From assembly GCF_003590095.1 (NCBI RefSeq), contig NC_039478.1:5084001-5148000 (forward strand): 64,000 nt of DNA. The letters are read 5' to 3'. Made by a program: the position numbers and the translations under genes. Positions within the stretch are counted from its first letter, which is position 1, and every line of letters starts with the position of its first letter. This document shows, piece by piece, positions 46,561 through 60,957 of this stretch. The notes below the pieces were generated by a model. That model worked only from the letters and a program-made list of their open reading frames with translations. It was not told the origin of the DNA and did no database searches. The stretch comes from Trichoplusia ni (Eukaryota > Arthropoda > Insecta > Lepidoptera > Noctuidae).

Positions 46561-49500
46561 GTAGGTTTTAAGAGCTCTTAGTAAACGCATTGGTCACATA
46601 AATTTCCCACTTTCAATCAATGGATCGTTCTCAACATTGGATGACTCTATAAAAGTCTAAATATTGAATTTGAACTTATGTTATGGTCTTTAACTTAACT
46701 TACTAAAATATTAAACAATTTGTAATGGACATTATATTTTAAACCTCATTTTACCCTCGATTCTGTCAATACTTCGAAAACAAATAAGAACAAAAATTAT
46801 AAGCGTATCGTATATTTTTCATGAATATTTAACAAGTTACCGGCCTTACGTAAATATAAAATAGCTTTTAATGATTCAGTCTTATCGAAAATGGATCGGT
46901 TCAATCGAAACATGATCGGAATATTTTTACTTTAATTAAGCAGCCAGTGGTCCTGCTGTAAGAATATCAGGTATAATTTAAATAATTAAATATTGTTAAT
47001 TCGATTTTGGACCTATAGTCGATGTCGAAGTAAAACACTTCGGTATTTATTGCCCGATTTGTATCTCTACCCGTGCAAAATTTATCGCGATGACTTGTAA
47101 TTCAAATTCTTACTTGGAGTTTCTCAAGGAGCCAATATGGGGACCGTATTATTTTTGCGTCACTATTATACATTGCTTCAAACCTAGGTCAAACAGTTTT
47201 ATTAACCAACACGGTATTTGAAGTACGTAACACCAAGAGAATAACCTTCAAATGCTTACTCCATAGAGTTTATATCAACAGAGACGACCATTGCCAAACA
47301 TTTTCTCCTACATATAAATTATCAAGTACCATCCTACACTATACTTACATTGATGAGCTCGTACATCCATAGCTTAGGTTCATGAATCTTACTTTACGAT
47401 AAGATCATGAGAAATTATTGCATTAAACGTAATTAAAATTTATTGATGATCCCCGTATGGATTTCTCGGTGTACAGGAGGATGCTGATGGTTATCGTCTA
47501 GACCAACTCATTAAATATGTACTTCGTCTAATTATATTTACCGCTTGTCTAAATATTAATATTAATTTTAAATAAATATGATATTTTCGAAAGCACCTTT
47601 AAAATCTACGACGATTTTATTCTCATCACATGATCCGTAGAATATTAATACTTGGTAGAATTGATTGGTAAGTCAAATCCCGTATAATAAATTTTATGAC
47701 GTTATAAAAAATATTTATCGTTGTCCTTTACCGTCATATCATTCAAGATAACATCAAAAATTGATTGAAAACAAACAATAAGCAATAATCAATAACAGTC
47801 TACGAACTAAACACAAAGAATTTAACAAGTACATAAGACTTCGCATCGAATCAAAATTTTGGTTATTAAGAGCCGCCAGTTTCCCATCAATATAAACGTA
47901 ACGAAAACATGGCAACATGGCTATATAAACAACAATATTCACACCATAAACCTGTAATACAAGAGTGAGATAAAAATACAACGTTAGGCGCTTCACACAC
48001 GCACACATCCACTAATAATATAATCGTAGTGGCGTTTAATTATTGAGACTCTTAAACTTAACTTTGTCCATTAGATTCGCTTGTTAATGCTGCAAATTGA
48101 TTGGCAGATTCAACTTTTATTGATGCTTATTTAGTTCCATCTCTACAGCTATTGTAAAATCTTTGTCGTTTGGATTTATATTTAGTTGACGTTTATATTC
48201 TTTTCCTAGCGTAACATTAAAATCGACTACATGTTTATGTGTTTGTTTGATACGTGTAGCATTTCATTTAATATCAACTTGATGACTTTTATACGTATTT
48301 ATGACAAGAATCGAATACGATCATCAACTTTCTTCTATATATACCTGTTTCAAACTACTATCTTGTTTCGACTTGCAAAGAAACAAGCAAATAGCGGCAC
48401 GTATACGCAAGCCCTAACAAGAAACATTCCTCGGTGCACTGCAACTAGACGAGTATCTGCTATCATTAATTTTCTACCGCAAGCGAGGCAATTTCTTATT
48501 AAAAACTGGTTCGGAACCTATCTCCTGAGATACATTAATATTATAACGTGTTGATGCATTTGCCTGCTCTGCCTTTGAATCTGTTTTTGTAATGAACTAA
48601 AAAAAGTTTAAGTAAAACAAAGATGGAGTGGGGTTATCTTTTTTTAATGTGAGGTCACTAATTCTAATTAAACATTCCTTAGCTTTTATTTGTTTTCTCT
48701 CCCTGCAAGCACTTAGTGAAGAATTACTTTAGGGAACGCATGATTATAAAGTTTTGAATCAACTGTAATAATCATTACAGAAATATGTTTAGTGTTTCTC
48801 GTAATCTTTTTATCACTATTAAATATTTACCAGTCACCATAAAAAAATATTTTTGCATTCAGTTTTATTTTATCTGGAGGCTCATATGCAATTATGATTG
48901 AACCGAGACCACATATAATGGGGACCGCGTAAAGCTCTCGCTCGTTCAAACCGCTCAAGGGGCTACAACAAAAAGGGATATCAAATTAATACTGAATCCA
49001 TAATAAATCAAAGAGGGGCAGGTGGACTCGATCGCGAGGAACGAGAGATTCGCCTACGGTCTTTAGAAATTATCATCTTGGTTGGAGCCAATCATATACC
49101 TAAGCGTTGCTACATTCAAATCGGAATCTTTGTTGTTTGAACCCTGGTTTTCGTATCTTCGTCACTTCGGGCTATTCCGCATAATTGTCATGTTGTCACG
49201 CGATATCCGAATTTTTTCGATCCCTAATTCAATCTGTGACACAATAAACACATTTTGTTTTCGTTGCTTCGGAAACAGATGGACGAATATGTAAATGTTT
49301 GGTAATTTTGCATATTTTCTTTGTAGACTGTTTTTTGTTTGAACCATTTTGGATGGCTGATAAACATTAAATTATAAAAGGTGCATTGGATGAATATATT
49401 AAACAATACTGATGTAAGTCATTTATATATGCAATCAAAATTATTTTCAAGGTGGTATGTAGTTCAAAATATTGTTGTGAAGAAGAAGCATCTGATTTTT

Positions 49501-51234
49501 TTTTCAAGTATGACAATATAATTGGCTTAAGTATAGCATTTTAAATACTTCCTCCAAATATTAAAAAAAGGTCTCAAAATTGTATGTTGAGACAAATCGG
49601 TGTGCTTGTTATTTGTATTAGTATCAGTTTAAAAAATCGTGACCAAAGCTATAGAATAATTAGTAAGGTACGAAATACGCGGCAAACTGCTTGTCGATTT
49701 CACAGCATCTCATTGCCTTTTGAAAGTTTCTTGAAGACTGTTGCACAACTTTTTTCTTGCACTCTCGATTCGTTATGACGTTAAGGACGCATTTTATTCG
49801 TATCCTGTGCACCTGCGGCGCTGAAAATAAACTTGGTTGTTTATTTATTAAGAAATAAGTCAAAACGCTGCCGTTGGGATCGTCGTATCGTGGTAAAGAT
49901 CGCTTGCAAAATCTTCGTAAAATATTTGCTAAAAGATCGTTCGATAAGAATTTCGGAAAACGCGTACATTTGAAATATCGATACGTAAAACGTTTATGGA
50001 GTCTCTTTTATATGCAAATTTTGTTCATGAGCTTTTTTGATCTGATCGATGATAACAGTCGCAAAAAAATTGCAGTCTATTTCGATCATGGCAACTGACT
50101 TTCGAATTTTCGATATCTCTAGACGCCGCGCATCTGGTTCTCGCTTCTTAACGTTAGCGGATTCCATTTTAATCTGTCTTAGATTATTCAGATGCCATTA
50201 TTGTCGAATCGATTCGGACAGGTAAACGTATTATTTAAATTATATTCGGGCGCTTGCGTGTTAGGTTGCAAAACGCTTTTTTGTCGCTATATCCAACCAA
50301 TTAAGTTTAGTATTCGCGTGATTCGGATTCTCAGATAAAATAAAATGTAAAACGTTGGCGGATTCTTGTTTCTGTGTTTATAATTGACGGTTTTATAATA
50401 TCACTTGTTGTATAAAAACAATGGTTTGGTATTTTATCCTTGTTGGAGTTTTTTTTTCAAATATTAAGATGGCGCGTGGCTCTATTGAATCAAATGTTAT
50501 ATTGCAATTTGTGATTGGCCTTTTGGAATACCAATTCTACATTATTGAGTAACATTTAATATAACTCACATTTTCTCTCTCACTCTCATTCAATTTCTTT
50601 TTTAACATTTTTTTTTAACTTTCAGACTGTAACTGTCAATTTACCAATTTTCAATCCCATTGTATAGCAAAAGATTTAAATATTCAAATATAATTTACTA
50701 AGTACATTTTTAGACCTACAGATGCATGGGAACCTGTATTCAAACAATCTAAGAGACCGTCTGTTACATAACGAACACAAAACGTCAGTTTTCAATTAAC
50801 ATTCTTACGATACAATCGAAACGATTAATCATACTTTGGCTATCGCAAAAGTGCCCATTCGTAATACAAAAACCTGTCTTTCCATGTCGTAATGTCAGCC
50901 TTCAGTTCTTTAGGCTTATTTAGTTTGAACCTATCTGTACAGTCAATCGAACTCATAAAAAAATACAACAATATCATTAATATATTTATGAAAATCTTTT
51001 TTTTCCACCCATTGGCAACTTGATATTTAAGTTCAAAATCTTTAAAAATCACGAAATCATATCTGTTATCCCCCATGGCGACTTACGGATATAAATTTGT
51101 GGAACATGAAATTTAACCAAATCGAAGTTCATTGTGTTATTCCGCTGCGGAATTTTATAATCCGGTACCTACGTAGCAATCTTGACACTCCCTGAATCAT
51201 ATATTTTATGGGAATATTACTTACTTTTGCCATC

Positions 51235-51330
51235 TTAATAATATGATGTTAATGCCAGCTTGGACCTGACCCACTACTGGGCAAGGATACCTTCTTCATT
51301 AAACGATCAATGCTCGTTTGTAAGTACGAG
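51235..51330 (-). mobile_element. Degraded RTE 3' end
   Basis: On the minus strand the frame reads EEGILAQ-stop-WVRSKLALTSY, matching the RTE C-terminal pattern (…EAYAQQW…) with a stop in place of Gln. A short ATCATATTATT tail follows. An old copy. Compare with the intact version at 5205-5353. Confidence 0.55.
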
Positions 51331-51898
51331 AAGCGGCCATGTTGGCTCACGAAATGGGAATAAAACCTACAAAATTAATGAACACTTGCCTATAAATTCT
51401 TAATGCTTCATCGAAGTGTCAGTAGCACCACCTGTCGGTAAATAAAATAATAGCCTTACCGTTTATCAAGTACCAGCCATTTACTATAATGACTGACATT
51501 TAATTAACGTTTGCCATTTGCCGTCCAAAGCGGCCTCATATCCTATTCATAGGCGAAGTAAGTTAAAATAACTACAGCAACTTCCATACGAAAACTAATC
51601 AAAACGTTCAGAGAACAAGATAAAGAATGGATTTTCATTACACCGTATTTTTTTACGTTCATTTAATGTCAACCGATGCTGCTCTCAACATAAAACAAAA
51701 GTATTTTATGGATATTTCTCTTAAAACAATAGGAGATTTATCTGAACGGTTACAGAACTGAGTTCGAATCGTTTTTTAAACAAAACATATCTTTAGTACT
51801 ATCAGAATAAAGTTTATTACAAGTTGTCATGTGGACTTATGCGTGTTAAAGCGTGGGTTGACAAGACTTATGCTTATCGTAGATTTAGCATTTCTTCG

Positions 51899-52273
51899 CT
51901 ACTTAATCCAGTTTTTAAAAGCCATTAAGCGTGTAGTAGCAATCTGTATTGCTTGTTTTGTGTCTACCATCAGTAAACGGATATAATGATTTATATTCAA
52001 ATATGTTCCTCTTTTTTTTAACTTTTCATTGAAGTTTGATTCATCTATAAACTTTATTTCCTCTGCAAATTTATTTATTTCTCCAATAGCGTTTAATTCA
52101 TGCGATTGGTTCTTAACCCTATCTATTTTAAGTGGTGGTTTTAAAATTTGTGCCGTAACTTTACTTAAGGCTTGCTCAAGAGTTCGCTTGAAATATTTCT
52201 GAGTGTTGTCGAGGAGGCCCGTGCAAACAGTGACCGGTCGGTTGTCCAAACAAAGCGGGCATACCGGTGCCAT
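51899..52273 (-). CDS. Hypothetical 124-codon ORF, possible pseudogene or TE remnant
   Basis: Starts MAPVCPLCLDNRPVTVCTGL with a CPLC pair and continues with an amphipathic, Lys/Glu/Ile-rich stretch (LEQALSKVTAQILKPPLK and INKFAEEIKFIDESNFNEKL). The composition is protein-like rather than random. No family is recognised. No partner zinc ligands for a full RING are visible. It could be a processed pseudogene, a TE fragment or a small gene. Confidence 0.3.
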   Translation of the reverse strand: MAPVCPLCLDNRPVTVCTGLLDNTQKYFKRTLEQALSKVTAQILKPPLKIDRVKNQSHELNAIGEINKFAEEIKFIDESNFNEKLKKRGTYLNINHYIRLLMVDTKQAIQIATTRLMAFKNWIK

Positions 52274-52710
52274 CCACTATGTGGCCTCTAAACTTGAGCC
52301 CACGTTCGTCAAGAGTATTTGTATTTACATTAACATCCTCCGCTATTTGTATACGAATAATGTAATTACCTTTACGTTAGAGAAGAATTTCTTTGAAATA
52401 GGCTTGTTGGTATTACAGAATTTTCAATTGATTGTCTGTCTTCCATATCTATTCATTCAGGATGCAGCCTTAGGATAAGGAAAATCATTATTGGTAATTT
52501 ATTGTCTGTACAAGCCAAAGCCATTGTTGAGCATTTCTAACACTAAAAATACGAATAACACAATATTTTAATGTCACCAAACCGAGACCAAAAATGTGAA
52601 TATTTATAACAGCATTCTAAAAATAGAAGGCATTGTTGTGTAGGGATGGTATTCCTTTCTGTATCAACCATTAATCATAATATGACGAAGTCAACGTTAG
52701 ATGTAATGTG

Positions 52711-52730
52711 GACACACACACACACACACA
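52711..52730. repeat. (AC)n microsatellite
   Basis: An uninterrupted AC/CA tract of about ten units. Confidence 0.95.
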
Positions 52731-55713
52731 GAGGACGTTGGTAAACGTAACCTTATACACGCAAGCCAATTTAAAAACAGGTAGAGATCCTTAATCTTTC
52801 TTATTTTAAGATTCCCAGTAAATAACTGTTGTAAGGCTTACGTGGATTTGAGTTGATTTCGTATTGTTAGTACGTGAATTACTTTGGACAAAGGTTGGGT
52901 TTTGCGCTTAAGTTGCTTCAGAACGCATGCATAGACATGAAGTAAATTTACGACTAAGTAAATAGTTACGGACGTCATAATACAGAAAGGATATTTGAAA
53001 TTGTAATTACGCAACACTGCTTGCTGAGGTATGGGATTCTTGGGTATTTTCATGTTAAAAATAATAAAAATATTAATATAAAATCTCATCCTGAGGCTTT
53101 AATTCTGGAACAATTTTTACAATCATAAACGATCAACGATTACCACAAAATATTTCAAGATCCTACGTGACGGCTCTCGGGGACATTAAAAATGGTGGAA
53201 ATGACTTTTGATTTTATCTGCCATGGGTACGCATGGGTTTAGACCGGTTGAGATATGGCGGTGTGCTGTGGAGCCACATTACTTATGGGTATTTCATATT
53301 ATTTTAAACATTCTTTACAAATGTTTTGTGTTTTTACTCATTGGCATTTAGGTGCATGAGACTCCGATAGGCAATGGTATTTAAAAATAGATTTCTCTTT
53401 GTACCTTAATGAGAAAGAAAACCTCAAAGTAATTATTCGACTAAAAGCCAATCTTACGGGAATAGTAAACTATGGTAATAATTCAGAAATACCAGTTGAA
53501 TGAAATTAGAAACGAAAAGCTTTATTAGTGGAACGTCTAATTGAATTAAAATGTAGATCCAACAATATATAAAAACTTAAACAGTTAAAAAAATATAGGA
53601 CAACTCAAATTTTAAGAACCACTTAGCACTTCAGTGCGGATAAAGTTGGGAGAGTGAGAAATGGTCAAGAGCAGAACGGAATCAACACTACCTTGTGAAT
53701 TGATTCTAAAATACACGTAAGATTGACTTTTATTGTTCTACAATCGACTATTATTCTTTCTGTGGATGGTTAGTAGCTCGATAAAAACAAGTAAAGACAA
53801 TGTTAACGAGAGAATCTTGGAAACAACTAAAACTATTTAGATTATACTTACACTGCACCTTGAGTCAAATAAGTGCTAGCTAATAAAAAAAAAGAAGCCA
53901 AGCTCAATGAGTGTTTACACGCTGTGATATATTATATGGACAAACATGAGCAAGTGGCTAAAATAATTAGACTCGTGCTCCCAATTCCTTAAAAACATAT
54001 ATATGAGAATATTTCTATCCAAATTCATATCACCCAATCATTTATTGCATATACTTGAGCTTTCAAGGGAGGAACTCACAACTTGTACCAAGTGATGATA
54101 CTCCCTCAGATTGTCGGGATAAAGTAGGCGCGTTTGCGACCAGACCAAGAGTTGCAGTATAACCGGTCGTCCTTGGCGGTTGAACCCTCTCGCACACCCA
54201 TGGGCTTTCCATACAATGTTTATGGTGCATCCCAAAACGCGTTTAAAATGAAAAATACTAGATGCAATTCGAAAAGACGAATGAACGAATATTTGTAGCT
54301 TCTGGGAGATTTTTTCCACTACAACGCACGGTCTACAAGATAAATTGGGACCATCCAAAGAAAGTATTTTAAATCTGGTTATAATAACAGTATTCACTTC
54401 AACCACAAATCTAAAGATCATGGGATTTATAAAATAAAAACTAAATGACTAAATAGACAAATCTATACAAACGGCAGCTGAGATGAAAAAAGCCTCAGCG
54501 TAAAACCTTAATCCCGTTAACAAAATTCTTTTTCGGTCGAATTCACTCAAAAAAAGTACGGCTTAGATATTGTGGCCAGTTTGAAAGACGAAATAATCAC
54601 GTTATTTATTACCTGTCTCTGGGAGCAAGCAACTTTAATCTCTTCTCGACACGTACGGAACGATTTTATGGGAGATTAAAAGCAGTGATCGAAATTTAAA
54701 AAGTTTTCGAATAGTAATGAACGTTTTTGATCGAAACTTCTCGAATAAAGCTGATTTTGTTTTGTCGTAAAGTTGCTCTACTTTAAATTTCCTAAAAATT
54801 TCGTTTGAAAATATGAGCTGTAAAAATTTTTCATCGATACAACTGAGGAAGCGTAAAAAAATCCCAAGTTCTAAGTATTCAATTCCTAATCGTTTTAGTT
54901 CCTAGTAATGGTATTTTAATACCGCCAATAAATGTATTTGAAGCCCTGATATAAGTTTTAAGGACAGATAAACGGTGTTTATACTTCGGGTAACATGTTT
55001 CACTGATTATTGTTTATGAACAACAAATATTGCTAAAGTTATTAACTTTATCATTGTTTACTATCGTTATCTTAGTTGTGAATTACGTAGCACATCTAGT
55101 TTAATCTACCATGTGATTTTTAATTAAGGAAATGTACAAACATCAAATAGAGCTTCACTTTTAAAGCCTGAGAAAACAGCGTTTCCCATTACAAGTACCA
55201 GAAAAAAATAACAGTTCTATAAAATTAAACCGGTTTGCTTTACGATTACTAAGATTACTTGGAAAGTAAAATAATCAACTAAAAACAGATCCTTTTACAT
55301 CGTTCCCACATGTAAAGCGACCAATAAAAGCATCTACGATACGAAACGATTACGACGATTACGGCCAATTACATACACCACTAAAACTGAATTTACGATG
55401 AAACCAAAATTAACACTCTTGCATCCCGATGGCCTAATTGCACCTCAACGTGTAATAAATCATGTAGGATCAAACAAAATTGAAGGATTCAATCTAATTG
55501 GATTTGTACATAGAGTGGACCAATCAATATAGTATGATTAATGATATCTCCTCTCTCAATATAATTGCCAGACGAGACCATCATGAATCAACTGCCAGTG
55601 TTATAAATCTGATAACTCGAACTCGTTTCGAACAAGAATATTCACTTCCTAAGCAACACAGTTCTGATCCATTTCAAGTTCTTTCTAAGCGTAATGAATA
55701 TGAGAAACGTACA

Positions 55714-58113
55714 GCTATAATAATAATAATAATATCATTTCTTTATTCAAGTAACCATGACTCAATAATGTTAGTTTTGCTTAAAACTATTGTTAGTAAC
55801 ATTTCATAATTTAATTTAACTTTATTAATTCGAATAACTCACACGGGTCACCGCTGCTTTATCCCATGCGAGACGGCACAACAATGATTTACGTATGAGC
55901 AATCCAGACGCCCAGCAATCATAGTCAGGACACTGTTGGAGCTGGCCCGCACCCTGCGCACCAGAGAGGCACATCTCTTTCGCATGGTCGCATAAAAACA
56001 ATCTACGTGTGCGTCAGCAAACATTCCTGATGCGCTACAGAAGCGAGGCAGCCCCACCAGTATCCTAAACGCGTCATTGTATTGAACGCGGAGAGCGCTG
56101 TACGACTTTTGAGTATATCTGGCCCAAAGGCTGCACGTGTAGAAAGAAGTACAGTAAGCTCGAAAGAGTGTGATCTTTACCTGAAGGGAACAACGTGCAA
56201 ACCTACGGGCCAGCATGTTCGCTCGAATCGACAACGCTCTCCGCTCCCGTTCAATGTCGTCATCGTCGTGAAGGCTGGGGGTCAATGAGTGACCCAGATA
56301 TTTAAACTTATACACTCTTTTTAATGGTATCCCATTGAGTGCAACAGGTGGTATGGCACTAGTGGTTTTACCCCCAGCCTCGAAAACCATGATTTCCGAC
56401 TTTTTACAATTATATATCAGGCCATGTTGTTCTGCATATCCTTCACAATGGGCCACAAGTTTTCTCAACCCACAGACCGACGCACTCAGCAGCACCATAT
56501 CGTCTGCGTAACTAATATTATTAACGCAGACACCATCTATATGGCAACCGACTCTGGTACTGCTAAGTTCCTCAATTAGATCATTAGCATAAAGGTTGAA
56601 GAGCGTAGGTGAACTTAACCCCCCCTGCCTCACCCCGCACCCCAACCTATATGGTTCAGACAGCTCTCCATTCCAGCGTACATTGTTGATCTGGCTTCCA
56701 TACCAATATTTAAATATGTTAAGAAGTTCTTTTGGTAGGTTAGTGTTTTCTAATTTTTGCCACAACTTTGTGTAGGAAACCAGATCAAATGCCTTTGAAA
56801 GGTCCAAAAAGCAGGCGTAAACGGGCGTTCCCCTCTGTGTGTAATACGTGACAGTATGCTTAAGACCCAACACTGCAGTCTCCGTCGACAGCCCAGACCG
56901 AAATCCGAACTGGTTGTCGTGAAGGCTGATGACATAGTCCAACTGACTGTTAAGCACACTGTCAAACACCTTTGATATTACCGTGGCGAGTGAAATTGGC
57001 CTATAATTGCTGCTGTCTGCGAGGTCCCCAGTTTTGTTTTTAACAATGGGCACAACAACTGTACGCATCATCTCATCTGGCATGTAACTATGACTAACAC
57101 AGAAGCTGTACAACATGGCAAGGACTCTCGGTAGATGTGGACCCGCATATTGAAGATGTTCAATGCTCAACCCATCGTGGCCAGGGGACTTACGTCGCGT
57201 CATAGATTTTATAATTTTAGATAATTCGGCAGCGTGAAATTTAACCTGTAATTCCACTCCGGGTTGAGCATCCAACACCATACGTGACGGCCCTAGTGGC
57301 GATTTTACAAAAAACCGTTCTTTAAATAGGTTGGCAATTTCTTTTGAATCACTCACGCCGTCGACGCTCACAGGCACACCTGCTTTACTCTGCAACCTGT
57401 TTGTCTGCTTCCAAAATCCTTTAAAGTCATGTTTAGCATGACATGACGCCAAGACATCCATTTTCAGTTGATCTTTATGATCTTGACACCATTTGACACG
57501 TGACTTAAAGATTTTTCTACTTTCGCGCATTTCATTATACAAATTCCCAGACATGGGCTTTCCATTCAGATCCCACCACAGAAATTGCTCCCGAGCGTGC
57601 CTGTGAGCGTCGGCAACATGGGTATTCCATCCTACAATTTTTCTAGAAGGTCTGTTGCTATCAGCCCTTCCCACTACTGCAGCTTCGCTTAAGGCGTCTT
57701 CGATTTGTAAATAAAAGTTATCGATTACATTCCTGTGACTATGGTTGTTACAAACATAATCACAACACTTACTTAATTCTTGAGGGAAGTCAATTAATCG
57801 CAATTTCTCATGACATTCTTTTCGATAGATATTTATTTGACTAGAATTTCTATCCCCCCACAGAATTCTATTCGGGATTACACTACTCACAGTTTTCTTT
57901 GGTAAGATTGTATTTAAACAACATTCAATTACTAGGGGAAAGTGATCAGACCATAAAACGTCATGTAGCACATACACGTTCCTAACTGATTTCAGGGCTG
58001 CTTCCGTTACTAAACAGTGGTCAAGCCACCTTTTAGACCCGTAGACCTCACTTAGAAACGTATACGTGCTCGATCCTATTCCTAACATTTCTATGTCAAT
58101 ACATTTCCAATTT
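55714..58113 (-). mobile_element. Non-LTR retrotransposon with intact reverse transcriptase
   Basis: Minus-strand element. The 3' end is marked by a TAA/ATA microsatellite (about 55714-55732 on the plus strand), followed by ~115 nt of 3'UTR and one large ORF. The 5' side stops near 58113, in the last part of the endonuclease, so most of the endonuclease and any ORF1 are missing. It lies in the presumed intron of the zinc-finger gene, antisense. The clade is not certain (RTE, Rex or CR1-like groups are all possible). Confidence 0.88.
55848..58110 (-). CDS. Endonuclease C-terminus plus full reverse transcriptase (746 codons from first Met)
   Basis: Open from just inside a TAA near 58111 to the TGA at 55848-55850. 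It starts in the endonuclease tail (SKRWLDHCLVTEAAL, then WSDHFPLVIEC, containing the conserved SDH). RT motifs follow: RRKSPGHDGLSIEHLQYAG, NYRPISLATVISKVFD, LDLSKAFDLVSY, GCGVRQGGLSSPTLFNLYAN and SYADDMVLL with the catalytic YADD. The thumb and C-terminus read YKFKYLGHSL...RRALSIRANMLARRF. No internal stop or frameshift. RT activity is plausible but the endonuclease catalytic half is gone. The Met at 58088 is a downstream start within the truncated ORF. Confidence 0.9.
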
Positions 58114-60807
58114 TATCTGGTAAGTTAAGCTATGTCGTACTCTTTATCTGTTTGATATTTTAATCTTATCAGTTTATTTAATGAATACACGGAACGGGAC
58201 TGGAAACAATAAAAATATATTACCTACCTGTGTTCAGCGAGTGTCATAGATATAGCAAGTTTTTGAATTTACAGTTCGATTTCAACGACGCTACGATTAT
58301 TGATTTTGGATCATTCGAAAACGGAAAATTACAGATTGCCGCTAAAGACGTTGCTTTAACCGATTTTAATAAAATTATTGTTCGTGATCGTAAAACGAGA
58401 CTAGAATCTGGTTTCGGAGATATACGAACCATGAAAAATTGAGTTTTGGAACTATTCAAGCGCGATTATATTGATGGTATTCGATACTGGACGTATCGAA
58501 TATCGAACTTTTTTCTTGTGAGGCGCCAATTTTTTGTTTTAGACGAAAGACGTGTCTAAACTTAATACAAAAACAATGCGGTAGGATCACGGAAATAATA
58601 AAAAACTAAATTGCGCAAGTATAAAATTAAATTAGGGAGATGGTGTCTTAGATTTTTTGTGACTATTTTTTTTGATTCCATAAAATTTGATACATTTAAA
58701 GCGTTATTGTTTTTTTAATCTTGCTTCCCCATGTTTAAGGAACACTTATAGAAAGGATTTTAATTTTTTCAATTAAAAGACTGAAATTTGGCCAAATGCT
58801 TTCGATGAGGATTTTCGAATCTATTGTAATATTTAAAAAGGTTAGCGATATTAGGTAAATGCACCTGATACTGAGTAAGTCAAGTACGCATTTACAATGA
58901 ATGTTTGCGTCACTCAGAGGTGAAATTGTGTGTGAAGCGGCAGCGGCAAGCCGTCGCTCCCATTACGTCGCATGGACGGCGTACGCGCAGCCAAACCGGC
59001 TGTGGACGCCGTGTTGTATGTAGCTGGCACAACAGATATAAAGATTTTATGAAATGTTAAAGGATTAATTTTTGCGTCTATGTTTATGTAAAGTTGTTTT
59101 GTAGTATTTATTTGATAGTTCTCAGATAAGTATTAAAAAAAATCAACTTTTTGTTGCTACTTAATAATCTTGATAAGAAAGTTATTGTCATAAACCACGA
59201 CAAAACAAGTCTCATTACGATCTTTGTGCTTAGTAATCAAAGTTGCCCCATTTTTGAAGAATAATATTGACTTAATATTTGTTATTCGACCATGAACTGT
59301 TTTCCGAAGTACATAGAGTAGACAAATAAATTGAACCCTTCTGAGCCAGCTACTTACCACACCGCGTCGCGGTCCAACCTCGCCGCGCTCCATTAGTATT
59401 TTCCATTTATTTTTTGTCCACGTACCTGTCCGACTTTTGGGGTTTTGACTTTTTATATCGTCGACCGCGCGACGAATACTAAATTTCTTTAGTATACAAA
59501 CGAAAAATAAATGATTCAGTGCCACGCATTGCGGAACGCTCCGTATTATTTTTCGATTAAGTTTTTTGTTGTAGAAGTCAGTTTCTGAAGTCGGCTACAG
59601 TGAGAAATCGATGTTTGATGTGGGAATATTTTTTAACACCCAAACTTCAAACTCTAAATAAATCCAGCTTAAAGTATTTCTAAGCCATGCTGCGTTCGTT
59701 CGTTATGTAATTTCGTAGAATTCCAACAACTGCACCTTAACCTGAACAAGTATTTACCACAATGAAACATTTGTTACAATGTGACAAAAGAACCGAAAGA
59801 CTTTCATGTGTAGGTAGCGTCTAGACCATTACCGGGGACCCAGTGACTACATTAACGACTCATTGTGGCGATGTGATTGAAACCAACTCGCCTACACGAA
59901 ACCTATTAAGATTTAAAGCAACTGTTGGTAATGATGTATTATTTTTTTAAGCTCGACCTGAATTTAATGCAGTAGAATACTTAAATAGAAATAGGCTGGC
60001 TTTAGATGAAGGTTGTATGCCTTTTCATGGTAATAAGGTAATTGATATACATGTAGCCAGCGATACCGAAGCAAAAGCCAAAAATCAAAAAGAAAGATTT
60101 AAATTCAGTATACATTTCAAAAGTAAAGCAAAAAGGTTGAATAAAAAATGTAATTGAATGCCAAAACATTAAGCAACATCTTAAAAAATGATAAGGAACC
60201 GGATTGTCCATCGTTTGAAGCCACGTAAGGCAATAATGTATTTTGTTTAAAGATTACAAAAGCGAATAACTAATGGCAATATTAAGCCTATCTTGGTTCT
60301 GGACCAGTAAAGTTTATTTTAATTAATACAAAAAGTTCGATGATAGTGAGTTTTTTTTTTATTTCGATTAAGAACGATACAATTATGCTTAATACTGTTA
60401 TTCATACCAAGTATCTGTTTAACAATCAATTGAATATCTTGATTTTCCTTTTTAAAATTCAGAATTTCTTACTAAGACTTTGTACATGCAGTCTTGAAGC
60501 TGACTTCAATTTGTCATTCAAAAAGAAAATTACCATAATTCATTTGCAGTTGAAACAAAACGATTTATTCAATGTATTGACGTCTCATTTAGTTCAACCT
60601 GGTGCAAAAAACAGTCTAATAGTCATGCTAATTTTGCTGAAGCCGTTGCGAAAACAGTCGCCTCATTTGCATTATGTCATGTAGTTTTGTAAATATTTTG
60701 CTACCTATGCTCGTTCCTATGTTTTTAGAAATATTAGTTCCAAGTGTCTATGCTAATTGGACTTCTTAGTTTCTAGGCGTTAGAAACAAAGCTTTTGCTA
60801 ATTAGTC

Positions 60808-60957
60808 AAATGATTCTTCGAAATGTATTTCAGTTTCTTTAGCTTCTACGCCAACACTTGTTACATTTTCAGTTGCTATGCCATCACTAGCAAGAACTTT
60901 AGTAACTAGTGTCTGGACTAGTAGAATATGAGCTTTTAAAACTTTATCTACAAAAAC
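60808..60957 (-). pseudogene. Degraded coding-like segment, unknown origin
   Basis: The minus strand reads FVDKVLKAHILLVQTLVTKV, then LASDGIATENVTSVGVEAKE and TEIHFEESFD before a stop. The frame continues past it with LAKALFL. Val/Thr/Glu-rich and protein-like, but closed by stops on both sides. A similar Ala/Asn/Val-rich piece (ATNISASVVNDANALL) lies at about 61045-61105 on the same strand. Confidence 0.25.

Noticed and set aside
49580..50250. Region with several 60-75 codon frames and CG-containing codons
   Set aside because: Frames overlap on both strands, lack motifs, and show no splice or start support.
54038..54421. 127-codon minus-strand frame
   Set aside because: Composition (Val/Ser/Ile mixed, no motif) and stops on the other frames give no support. 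Kept only as a possible old repeat.
58230..58442. 70-codon plus-strand frame with an opposing 71-codon frame
   Set aside because: Mirror frames of similar length with no recognisable domain; cannot be supported as a gene.
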